Assembly (NCBI RefSeq): GCF_918797505.1 | Contig: NC_092793.1 | Location: forward strand, 682,001-746,000 | Direction of reading: 5' to 3' | DNA length: 64,000 bases | Source: Bemisia tabaci | Lineage: Eukaryota > Arthropoda > Insecta > Hemiptera > Aleyrodidae | In this document: piece after piece, positions 1 to 12,300 of the stretch | How positions within the stretch are numbered: the stretch's first letter is position 1 | How the letters are laid out: each line of letters starts with the position of its first letter | Notes under the pieces: model-generated | What the model saw: the letters and a program-made list of their open reading frames with translations, nothing else | Database searches by the model: none | What the model was told of the DNA's origin: nothing | Translations under genes and position numbers: made by a program

Positions 1-174
1 TCGATCTTAAGGCAGGAAAAGTAGAAGTAATTTGTTTTTAAAATTCTTCGGGCTGCTGTTTTCTTTTATCACATAGCGTACTTTAAGATGACAACTTTTC
101 ATTTGGTCAACTGAAAAAATTAGTCCCTCCCTGGGGAACAAAACACACCTGTCACACATACAAAAAGGTTTTAC

Positions 175-367
175 CTGGTAGGACACCATAAAACTTTTGA
201 AACCGTTCTATTCTGAACTAGAGTGAGGACGGGTTTTTCAAAGGTTCGGAAGTCCCAGACTGCAATGTGATTATCCACATGAGAGGCTATCATATTGTCA
301 TTATACGATGCAACTGTTAAATCAAAAACTGCTTTTGTTGGTGAAGAACTCATACTTTTGGTTGGAT
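175..367 (-). CDS. mios: mios exon 4
   Basis: 193 bp, residues 210-273 plus two bases. The acceptor is a T-rich tract ending in CTTGTAG just above 367. The donor is CCAG|GTAAAACC. It contains the blade [16 protein letters not shown] and the WCPTR motif seen in vertebrate MIOS. The first base of Asp210 comes from exon 3. The remaining 174 bases to the left edge are the start of the next intron. Confidence 0.93.
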
Positions 368-3300
368 CTACAAGAAAACACGACAAAAATTAAAAATCTT
401 ATTCCCAATAGGAATATTTTGCATTCTCCCATGGTGTCAGGGCCACGGCATGAGACCTTGTTTAGAATTAGACCTCTGATGAGCAAGGTGTCTACTGGTA
501 CCTCACTATTTAAATTTCTTTATTTATCATTACCTTTTCCTTCCTTATCCCTTACTTCCCTAAAATTCCTTTTCTAAAAATTGTTGCTTTTCTAATACTT
601 TTTCCTTACTTTTTTCTTGATGATGACCTAAAACCTGATTTTAATTTGATCTTAAAATAGATGAGGTTTCACCCATTCAAAAAGGATTAAGAACTCGGTT
701 AGTCCGAGTGAAATTAAATAAATTTGCTTCACATCGCAAGATATCTTCAGGAGCTGCCCAAGGGGTGTTAATGCAATAATTTAAAGCAAAAATGAAAATA
801 TTCAGTCGAGCTCTTCGAATATAAAATCGATTTTTGTGTTTTTGGGGCTAAAGTGATGTCGTCAATTTTGTGAGTTTCCATAAAAAATATAGTATAATAA
901 AAAAACAGTATGTAGGAGTTTTTTTGCCAACATGCGTTAAAAAATCAGCCTAAATCAGTTTGTGAAAAAATACAATGTGCAAAATAATTTTGTTCACGAA
1001 AAATTGACTGAGAGGGGTTCTGAATAGCTCCGAAGCTCTCTGAAATCAGAAACAGCGTTTTTTTAATGTTTTTTTTTTGTTTTGTTTTTTCGTGCCATTT
1101 TACTCAACGATAGGGTGAGAAAAATTTTGACATCATGGGTAATGATATGTATGTAATTTTGACCGAGAAATCGAAGTGATTGATCCTACATTGCTAAAAG
1201 GCTTCGGATGCCAAGGTTTGCAGCTTCTTGGGTATGTTTTAATTGTTTTGGTCAATACATTGCCATCCATAGACCATCTTCGGTTTGTAAATTACTCGAA
1301 TTGCGGTTGTAACTCCATAAATGAACTGTTGGTATCATTTTACTCGATTTTTCAGAGTAGTTTTGGAAAAAGTATAATTTTCCCACAATAAATGTGCCCA
1401 TGAGACCCGTGTCCTTCTTTTCAAATTTGAATTTTGAAAAATTTGTCATTTTGGGTGTTGATTCATAGGTATACTCGGACGAGAAATCAATTATAGTCAA
1501 AGGGCCAGCTGCATTTTTGGCGCCATTCATCTGGCCAGCTTGAAACTTTGCAGAGACAGTTCTGACGTCCATAGTAACGGATTCGGCAATATCAGACCTC
1601 AAAAAGGGGGCATCTGGCCGCTGCGCCTCCCGAAAACCGGGAAAAAGTGTGCGATGAAATCGCACGGAAGCAGCATTTTTCGGTTCGTGAAAAGTGTTTT
1701 GACGTTATTTTCTAACCTTTATATTGTACGCACGTATAGTTTTGGTACATGTGAACTTATTTTTAGCCCGGCTGACAAATTCGGGTTCATGCGGCTGATT
1801 GGCAGACCCCAAAATTGGCTCCGCATGCAATACAAATTTAACGTGAAAATGTAGGCCTGAACGACCCCTCTCAAAAGTGACGCCAGCTCTCCCACTTGCA
1901 TTAAGACTCTATATACTCTATGATCTAACTGTACAGGTCCTGACCTAAACTAACCTAATCTAACTATACGTGACCCAAACTTCTCCTGTACAACTAATTT
2001 TTTAATTTTACTCATAAGGAAAATATTGTTTTGTTCGTTGACACCGTGATCGTTGACACCATGATCAGAGCCCATTTTTGCGTTTTACTGCCTGAGCACG
2101 ACGTCAAAAATTGTTGACTCCATGATCAGATTTTGGGTTTGTTGACACCATGATCGTTGACACCATGCAACGTTATCCCGTGGAAGCTCTATTATCTCGT
2201 TGCTATACTTTTATCATGTAAAACCGAAGAATATGGATGCAATTAAAGGTGATAGATTTTGAGATACCCCTGTTGCTGCAGATAAGGTTGCCGATTGGTA
2301 AGATTCTGAATTTGCTCTTCAGAGCTCAAGTGCGCTAAAAACTTGTCGTTGGAGCACACTTACTTTGCAGCCTTTTGAGGGTATTTCTAAGTCTCTTAAC
2401 CATTTTTATCGAAGACTGTTTAATAACATGAATAATAATGACGTTTATTTTTTGAACTCAGGAAGTAAGTTCCTGACATTAACAGCAAGTGACAAATTTT
2501 GTTCATGTAACAAAGCACTAACGATAAGATTCATAGACAATATTTTTAGGAAATATTAAGTGTGACTGAGCCGATAAAATGTCCAAATTCTTTGCGCTCC
2601 TTTTGGTTTTCCTCATGTCCAAATGGGTTTCATGGAACTCAGTTTTATCTAATTGTTCAAGATTTCTGGAAATTGAAAGTAACAGCAAATATATCGTAGT
2701 GCCAGAAATGAACTTTAGAGGCTCATGACCGAGATAGGTTTGCTTGTTTATTCCCGTGTAATAACTGTGCAAGCGAATTTTTGAGATTCTCAGAATTTGC
2801 TTCGGAATCAAAAAGTAAAATTTGAACAATTTTTCACTTAAACTTTGCGAAGAGAAGAAAAGAGGACTCCTATCTTCCTGAGCTACTAAAAAGAGTACAC
2901 CCTCATTAAATCTAGACCGCCCAAGGAGCATATCCCGTGCGGAGGCTAGTTTTGTCACTACTTAATAGTTTTCAGCAAACCTGCATATAGGATGAAACGC
3001 ATTTTTTTCAATGATTAATTTTGATTTTCCTCTAAAAGAAATTAAAGCCCATATTATAAGCTTGAACTGGTTTTAATCGAATAAAAAAATTGAAATTTTC
3101 TGGCCAAATTTTGCAATTTCAAAAAAGCGAGAATATAGCAAGCGCGCATGCTTTTATCAAATTAGATTTATAATCATCCACACAGTATAAAATGGTAAGT
3201 GTTTTCATAATTTTTGGTGATGATTGCAGCTCAAAATCTACATTGCCCCGTCAGCCGCGTCATTATCGGGTAGGTAACTTGGCAACACCGCACAAGGAGA

Positions 3301-6300
3301 TGCAATTCTTTAAGAGAGGGCCATAGAGTACAATAGAGTCGCAATGTACTGGAGCGCCGATGAGGTCAATCCATTAACGGGCCTTTCCGAGCCGCTTGTG
3401 CTCCGAAAAGGGTGAACCAAGTGTGAACCCAACGGCACTGATTAGCATGGTGGCTTACGAAGAAATCAAGAACTGCTTGTGTTTTTTTGACATTTTTAAT
3501 TCAATCAGCATTAATTTTTGCAAATTTTGCTATTAACAGGTAGTCAAAGCCATAGTGAATCCATTAATGTATCATACTCCTGAATAATATTCAAAAAGGA
3601 ACGTAAATTACTTAACCCAAGTGTGAACCGACCGGCATTTCTTATCACGGCGCGGCTTACGGGAAAAGCAACGACTGCTTGTGTTTTTTTCAAATTTTTT
3701 TAATTCAATTGATATTAATTTGTGCAAATTTAGCCATAATTAGGTAGTCAAAGCCATAATGAATCTATTCATGTATGTTACTCCTGGATTTTATTCATAC
3801 AGGGATTTAATTTCTGACTTATACAAAGTGTGAACCAATCGGCATTTTTTAACACGGTGGCTTATGGAGAAATCAACGACTGCTTGTGTTTTTTCGACTT
3901 TTTTAATTCCATCTATATTAATTTGTGCAAATTTTGCTTGAAATAGATATTCAGAGCCATAATGAATCCATTAATGCATGTCACTCCTGGATAATATTCA
4001 TATATGGACTCAATTTCCGACTTATTACCGGCCTACTTTGCCGATTCAATGTGTGTGGACCTAGCCGACGAACGGAGCCGAGTCGGGAGTGGGGAGCGCC
4101 GAGCGCGAGTCTCTGCGTATGCGTCATCGCTAGTCGCCGCACATTAGTCCCCGGAGAACTGGACAAAACAGCCTCGAAAAGTGACTTCATCGGCGATCCA
4201 GTACTTTGCTCCCCACTCTATGGGGAGGGCTTGAAACTTTTGAGGATATCAATTTACATGTCAGCGATATGATGTCAACGATCATAGTGTCATCAAACAG
4301 TTTTTCTAAGTTTTTGTTGACACCATGAACATCCAAAAAAAATTCTGACTTATATAAAAGATGATGATGGCGTCAACGAAACTTAAAGCTTCTCTATATA
4401 ACATCTTTCAAATTACAAGTCTTCTTTTTCTTGTGCTATTACTCTAACCTAACATAACCTAACCTTACCTACCTAATCTAACCGTACAGGTCCCGATCTA
4501 AACCAACCTAATCTAATTACATATAAACGTGACCCAAACCTCTCCAGTAGACTTAACCTTCTATTGCACATGTACACATGTACAGGGTTATCCAAAAGTC
4601 ACTGACCACCCCTGTAACTTTTGTCCAAATTGAGATGGAAGTTTGAAACTTTGGGAATGTTCCTCGGTCTAAGGTAGCAACTTTTTGGTCCCCCCAAAAT
4701 TTTGAGGGGCGGCCCCCCTTAAGGGGGGCGGGGGCTAACTTTTTTTTCCAAATGGCAACCCCCCCCCCTTTGTGATACCTCATTCAAAAGATAATTAAAA
4801 AAGAAAATTTTTGGCGCAAACCGCAGGTCAAAATGTTCATTTTTGACAAAATGGCGGCCGGTCAAAGTTCAAAATGGCGGAAATTTGGCATCTCCGTTGT
4901 TTATGGACGGATTGGTGTGAAACTCGGAATTCTAGGGTTTTTTGAGATGAGAAAAACGATTCTGGCATTGGTTTTCCAGAAAAGTCAGTCCTTTTCAAAA
5001 TGGTGGCGATCAAAATGGCGGCCTAGAGCGGGAAGTAGATATTTAGGCTGCATATCGTTGGATTTGCATGAAACTTGGTATCTGGGGGTGTTTCGGCACG
5101 AGAAGAACGAATCTTTCATTGGATATCTGAAATTTTGACAAATTCCAAAATGGCGGCGGAAAAATGGCGGGAAATCAGTTTTACGGCTGTTTACCAATGG
5201 ATTAGCATGAAATTCGATATCCTGGCGGTTTTTGGCTGGATTAAAAGGAATTTTTCAATAGATTCTTGAAATATCAAATAATTTCATGCTAATCCATTGG
5301 TAAAGAGCCGTAAAACTGATTTCCCGCCATTTTTCCGCCGCCATTTTGGAATTTGTCAAAATTTCAGATATCCAATGAAAGATTCGTTCTTCTCGTGCCG
5401 AAACACCCCCAGATACCAAGTTTCATGCAAATCCAACGATTTGCAGCCTAAATATCTACTTCCCGCTCTAGGCCGCCATTTTGATCGCCACCATTTTGAA
5501 AAGGACTGACTTTTCTGGAAAACCAATGCCAGAATCGTTTTTCTCATCTCAAAAACCCTAGAATTCCGAGTTTCACACCAATCCGTCCATAAACAACGGG
5601 TATGCCAAATTTCCGCCATTTTGAACTTGGACCGGCCGCCATTTTGTCAAAAATGAACATTTTGACCTGCGGTTTGCGCCAAAAATTTTCTTTTTTAATT
5701 ATCTTTCGAATGAGGTATCACAAAGGAGGGGTTGCCATTTGAAAAAAAAAGTTAGCCCCCGCCCCCCTTAAGGGGGGCCGCCCCTCAAAATTTTGGGGGG
5801 ACCAAAAAGTTGCTACCTTAGACCGAGGAACATTCCCAAAGTTTCTAACTTCTATCTTAATTTGGAAAAAAGTTAAAGGGGTGGTCAATGACTTTTGGAT
5901 AACCCTGTATGTAATTTAATGTATTTTTTTTTTGTAAAAATTCTCTATGAGCGCATCGATGTTTTTAAATGCGTCTACACAAGTTCAAGATTGACTTCTG
6001 TTGGATAAAAATGGCGGAACCGACTTCAGTTTTGCTAAATTAGGTTAGAAAATGCTTATTATTGATATACAGTGTTATTATTGATACACATTATACAGGG
6101 TGTCCCATAAGTCCGTGCCCCCTCTCGTAACTTTTGAACGGTTGGAGATAGAAAAACGAAACTTTGGGAATGTTTCTATCTTAAAGGGGTCCATCTTCTA
6201 GGGGGGGCCAAAATTTTTGTCCCCTCCTCAGGGGCGGGCGCGGGGGCCCCCAACTTTTTTTTTTCAAATGGTAACCCCTATTTTGTGATACATCATTAGA

Positions 6301-9300
6301 AAAAGCATAAAAACTAAGAATTTTGGCGCAAACTGCAAATCAATATCTTAATTTTTGATCGACTTATGATAGGTCAAAGGTCAAATTTGACCTATTTTCA
6401 AAAAAGCATATCTCCGGTTCAAATTATCGTAAAGAAAAAATAAAACGGGAAAATTTACCAAATTGTAAGCACTTTCAAGTAAAAATCACAGAAATTACTT
6501 CAAACTAATTTTAAGGGGGGTTTCGGACCTCTAAATACGTCATTTTAAAGGTCACACGATATTCTCGCGAAATGAGCCAATTTCCCCTTACTTTTCCTCA
6601 ACATAATCTTAGTAAGTTCAAAATTAGTTCAACATTGCGTTTTCAAGTCCCCAAATTTCGAACAAAGTTTTAAAAAAATGAAATTTAAATGGTTGAATTG
6701 AATCACCTTAAATTTCGTTTTTTGAACTTTGCTCGAAATTTGGAGACTTGAAAACGCAATGTTGAACTAATTTTGAACTTACTAAGATTATGTTGAGGAA
6801 AAGTAAGGGGAAATTGGCTCATTTCGCGAGAATATCGTGTGACCTTTAAAATGACGTATTTAGAGGTCCGAAACCCCCTTAAAATTAGTTTGAAGTAATT
6901 TCTGTGATTTTTACTTGAAAGTGCTTACAATTTGGTAAATTTTCCCGTTTTATTTTTTTCTTTACGATAATTTGAACCGGAGATATGCTTTTTTGAAAAT
7001 AGGTCAAATTTGACCTTTGACCTATCATAAGTCGGTCAAAAATTAAGATATTGATTTGCAGTTTGCGCCAAAATTCTTAGTTTTTATGCTTTTTCTAATG
7101 ATGTATCACAAGATAGGGGTTACCATTAGAAGAAAAAAAGTTGGGGGCCCCCGCGCCCGCCCCTGAGGAGGGGACAAAAATTTTGACCCCCCCTAGAAGA
7201 TGGACCCCTTTAAGATAGAAACATTCCCAAAGTTTCGTTTTTCTATCTCCAACCGTTCAAAAGTTACGAGGGGGGGTACGGACTTTTGGGACACCCTGTA
7301 CAGTGTTCTTCTGGTATGTAATCTCTGCTAAGACTAATATTCTCATGTTTTTCAATGAAATGATCTTTCAGAAAAACATTCATACATCTAAATCCGTCAT
7401 CCAAAATTAATTTACGTAATAGAGGGTTAATTTCTTAATCTTTCTTCTAAGGAAGATTTTTTCTGTTTGTTGACACGGTGACGGTTGACACCATGCAACG
7501 TTACCATTTTGATTATATGTTTCAATTTTTTTTTTATGGTGTACAGTGGACATAGTGCCCCCTGGGATCAAACGAGGGAAGGGAGGAACAATTTGTTTCT
7601 GTTTGCTTTTTTTTCTCTAGCAGTAATCGAAAAAATCCGATTGAATGATCTGAAAATTTTGGGGTCTACCGATCGATCGCATGAAATCGAATTCGTCTGT
7701 CGGGCCAAAACTAAATTCGCATGTACCCAAACCATACGGACGTACAATACAAATGTTAAGAAACAACGTTAAAGCACTTTTCAGGAACCGAAAATTGGCT
7801 CTTTTGTTCGATTTCATCTCACGGAAGACCCATTTTCGGGGTCTGTCGATCAGCCGCATGAACTCGAATTTGTCAGCCGGGCCAAAACTAAGTTCACATG
7901 TACCAAAACTATACGTGCGTACAATATAAAGGTTGAAAAACAACGTCAAAATACTTTTCAGGAACCGAAAAGTGCCGTTTCCCTGCGATTCATCGCACGC
8001 TTTTTCCCGTTTTTCGGGAAGCGCTGCGGCCAGATGCACCACCTTTGAGGTCTGATATTGCCCAATCCGTTACTAGGGAGGTCAGAACTATGTCTCTGCA
8101 AAGTTTCAAGCGTGCCGGAGTAGTGGCGCCAAAAATGCAGCTGGCTCTTAGACTATTACAGTTGATGCGAAATTGCTAAAAGAACTCCCATGTTGAGAAA
8201 CAATGTTTCATGGCTTTCTTAAAGTATCATGGCCAATTTTTTGCGAATTTTGGGGTCTTCATATGGATTGACTGTGGCTAGAATCATACTTTGAAGTAAA
8301 AGAAATGTTCTCCCCAAGAAATGCACAACATTTCGGCAATTTTGATTTTCCATCAAATCTGACCCAGCATACGATCTCACTTCTCACAACTTAACACAAC
8401 CGAACCCGGAGTCGGTTTTGAGCCTGGAAAATTTCAACCATTGGAAAAAGCATAGAAGCAGCAATTCTATGACCCCAAAGCCTCAGAGCAATGTAGTATA
8501 CAGAAAATTTGATTTCTCGGTCAAAATTACGATAAGATCGACAATGACAACAACACTTTTCTCGACCTAACTAGGAGTAAAAAATGGAGAAAAAAGCAAA
8601 GAACAGTAAAAAAACTCTTTCCCAGTCTAGAGAGCCTCAGAACAATTCAGGACCCAACGTAGTTGATTTATTGTCAAATATTATGTAGGAATCTATACAC
8701 ACATTGTATTGTTTTCTTTGGAATGAAACTTAAAAAATGAAGGACACCATTTTAGGCCCAAAAACAAAAATTGGTTTTATTTTTGAAGAGCTCGACGGGA
8801 GTATTTTCAATGTTGGCTAAGAGATAGCGATGACACCCTACTACAAGATCCTGAAGATATCTTGAGTGGATGAAGCAAATTCATTTAATTTCCTTCAGAC
8901 TGCCCATAAAAAACTCTTGTCTCTGCAAAAATCAGAGGCATAGCAGAATGTGAAAAATGTTAAAAAATGAAAAAATTCAAGTGAAGTGAGACCTCTGATA
9001 TCCACAATCCGGAGCTGCTTATTATTAACACCTACAACGAGGATTCGCGGATTCTCCTTGAACCAAGCTAGTGAGTGAGCAACATCTGCAAGACCAAATT
9101 CAACAACTGGGCGACTATACTCAGCTGAAGGTTGGGAGCTGACAAAGTGCGTAGGAAACTGTCGCTGCTGGATAGGGTACTTTTGCACATCCCAAACTTG
9201 TACTGCATGATCTGCTCTGTGTTTGTCTAGTGCACTTGCCAACAAGTGTCCATCAGACGGATTCCATGCTACTGAGTTACACTGTCTAGCATGCCTTGGA

Positions 9301-12300
9301 CCTATACAGTAAAGCATGGGTAGTTATGCTATGCAGTGAAAATTAACAAGTAAAATCAAAGGTTTTTCACGAATGAACAATTTAGATCTTCAAAATGTAT
9401 TTGGTGTTGTAAAAAACCTTCATCTTGACCCAAAGGATTCCTAGGATAACAAATAGTTTCTGTTGTTCTGCAAGAAAATGGTTAATGTTAAAGAAAAACA
9501 ATTGAGTAATAATACTACTTTACCCAGGTTTAGTAGTTTTTTTAGTGTTGAAGTAGTATTTTATTATTTAAGAAAGAGAAATTACATGGTTTTGAGAACT
9601 AAGTTAATGCGTTGGTGCCCTCCTGCTACATGCAATCTATTTATGCCTCAGATAATATTATTTTCATTTCTTTTAAGGCATGCTCCATCAGTTCAAGAAA
9701 ATGAAGAATATGATGTGAAAAAAGTGGTAAAATTTCATTCAATTAGTATTTAAGTGACCATCAATGGCGATTCGGTAACACCTGAAGGCTCTTACAGCGC
9801 TCTTCCTTAGCATGGCAGATCAGGCATTGCCTAATTTCGCCTCATATATATTTATTCATTCCATTATTTATTTATTTTTTATTTTATTTTCTTCTAAACA
9901 GAGAAAGAAGCAACATGCTGAGGTGAAGATTTGTGAGCCTGAATAAAATTTTTCAAATGTTTTTAGCATACTCACTTGAACTTACAATTTTTTATTGGGT
10001 GGCATTTCTGAGCACCTTATACTCCATCCTAGGCCATCAGCAAATGCTCATCCACTTGTTCCTTGAGTTCTTTGTTGGCTGCGGTAAAGCATTATGGGCT
10101 CCAAAACGTATGCCAATGAGTGAATTTTAAGTGCAAGTGATTACACTAAATTTTTTTAAAATCTGATTCTTTTTAACTTTTCCCGACTCTATTCATGGTT
10201 TTTCCATTGTGTGTGAATCAATTCTCCATGATTTTGGGGCAATTCATTGAGAGTTTCAATGCAAAATTTTCAGTTAGTTTTCACTACAGTAAAACATGAT
10301 AGAATATTGGGCATGGGAAATTTAGTCAGGCTGATTACAGGTTTATTTATTCATTTGTTACAGTTGCAACAGGCAATGAACACCTATTAACTAAATCATT
10401 CAAAACCACCAAACAACAAAATAACAAAAAAAAGATGGCAATACATTAGATTAAGATAAATTTTGACAATAAAAACCTTAATAAAAGATAGTACATGCAA
10501 ATGAAGTAGATAACACATCAAGTGGAGATACATTATGAAAATTGGCCTGAAGAGATTACACAAAAACAAATATTTAATCAAGAAGATGTTAAAAGAAAGT
10601 TCTTCGAGAGGGAGTTTTACAACTATAGACATCGCAGTAAAAAATGTAGATTGGTATAGAATTCACAACCTTGTTCATTTTGGTGACAAATGGCCTGTCA
10701 AAACTGTTAGAATTGACAATGCTTATTTATAAACCAAGGCCCACAGTACAAAGCTTTGTTGCATAGAAAAAAAAGGAGGTGTTGGCATCTTGAGGATTGC
10801 TTACCCCGGACCATAACGTCCGAGTTTTTTGCTTGAATCAACTCATGTTATAATTTCAAACACTTTACATTGAACGAATTTTGTCCATAAACTACACCAT
10901 TTCCACTGAAATCAATGATAAAAATCGTATGTACACACTATGTCATCAACAAAATCCAAGATGTCCGGAATGCACACACCTCCTTTTTTTGCTCTATGGC
11001 TTTGTTGAAACCGTCTTTCAGAAGCTGAGAAGCTGACTTTGGCAACAATTCAGAAATGAACAAGCAATGCAAAAAAGTTTTACCTATTTCAATGCCAGTG
11101 AGTCCCATGTTGTCGAAGACAGAACTGCCAAAACTAGTGAGAACGACTTTGCCATTGGCTTGGCCAATCGCAAGCAGAACATCTGGCTGAGGGTGCGGAT
11201 AAATGTCCACACATTTGACATAATGATGATTAGAATTGCTTGCAAGGAGGTGCGCAACTGTGTTGTCCGAAAGAAATACACCTGCATCATGACCATAAAA
11301 AAATACTTAGGATAAATCTTCTATACAGAGTGTCCCAAAAGTCCCTTCCACCCCCTCTATTTGACCAAATTAATACAAGGTGTCTAGTTTTTAGGCGTAG
11401 GGGACGCCCAGTGAGAGGTTGGCGACAGGGGGTGTTAAATGAGATGAGAGAGTGTCAGCTCTCTGATGACATGTGGGAAGACCGAGCTTTGTGGCGATTA
11501 GGCGTCGTAAAGCGCCAAAGAGCGCTATGAAAGCGACTCATATGTATGTATGTCTAGTTTTTTCTAACTTCCTAATGAGTCAGTTAAGTGGTTTTTTTTA
11601 TTATTATTGTGTCATTCAAAAGTAGTAAGTGACCGAAGCTTACAGTTTTTTTTCCTAATTTTTTTTATGACTGCAAACTGGAGAAAAGTTTATTTGAAAG
11701 TGCCAAACATTAGGGTGGCCTAAAACGGCGTTTGAACAGCGCGTTCATAGGTTTCACGTCGTTTTTAGTGTCAATAGGAAGAAAAATGTTATGGCTAGAA
11801 CTTATGACTTCGGTTTAAACAGAAATTCCTTTAACTTTCATAAACGCTCGAGGACTCACGTGGAGCTGTGCGGACTCTAATAGCGTGGACCAAAAAATCA
11901 AAACACAGCGGTGGCGCCCCCTGCGCGGAGAAATTTCTTATTTCACGGAGCTGTAGATAAACCTTAAGCTTTTCAATCAGAATGCCATACAGATTTGTAT
12001 AGGATATGAAACATTCACACAGAACTTACTTAACCGCAAACGAGAAATCGTGATGTCAACAACGGCGGCGTGTCGGTAGTAAGCAGGTTGGCTTCGTCGC
12101 CGCCATCTTCCCGTCTATGACGAGTAGATTCGAAGATTCACGGCGTACTATGGTCTAAGAGCGCCAAATTGTGGCCAAAAATCCGATTTTTGAAAGTGCG
12201 AAAATCTGGCGAGCGAGCATGCTGCCCTAATCTACATCCTTTGGCAAGTGTGAAATGACCTATCAAATTTTATTTAAGTGTTTTTAAGGTCAGATATATG

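Noticed and set aside
3981..4272. Overlapping ORFs on both strands near 4.0-4.3 kb
   Set aside because: Lie in the tandem-repeat/satellite junction within mios intron 3; no recognisable protein on either strand.
4985..5619. Mirrored ORFs rich in KMAA/MAAKW-type peptides in hairpin 1
   Set aside because: The reading frames arise from repeated AAAATGGCGG motifs in palindromic arms, not from coding sequence.
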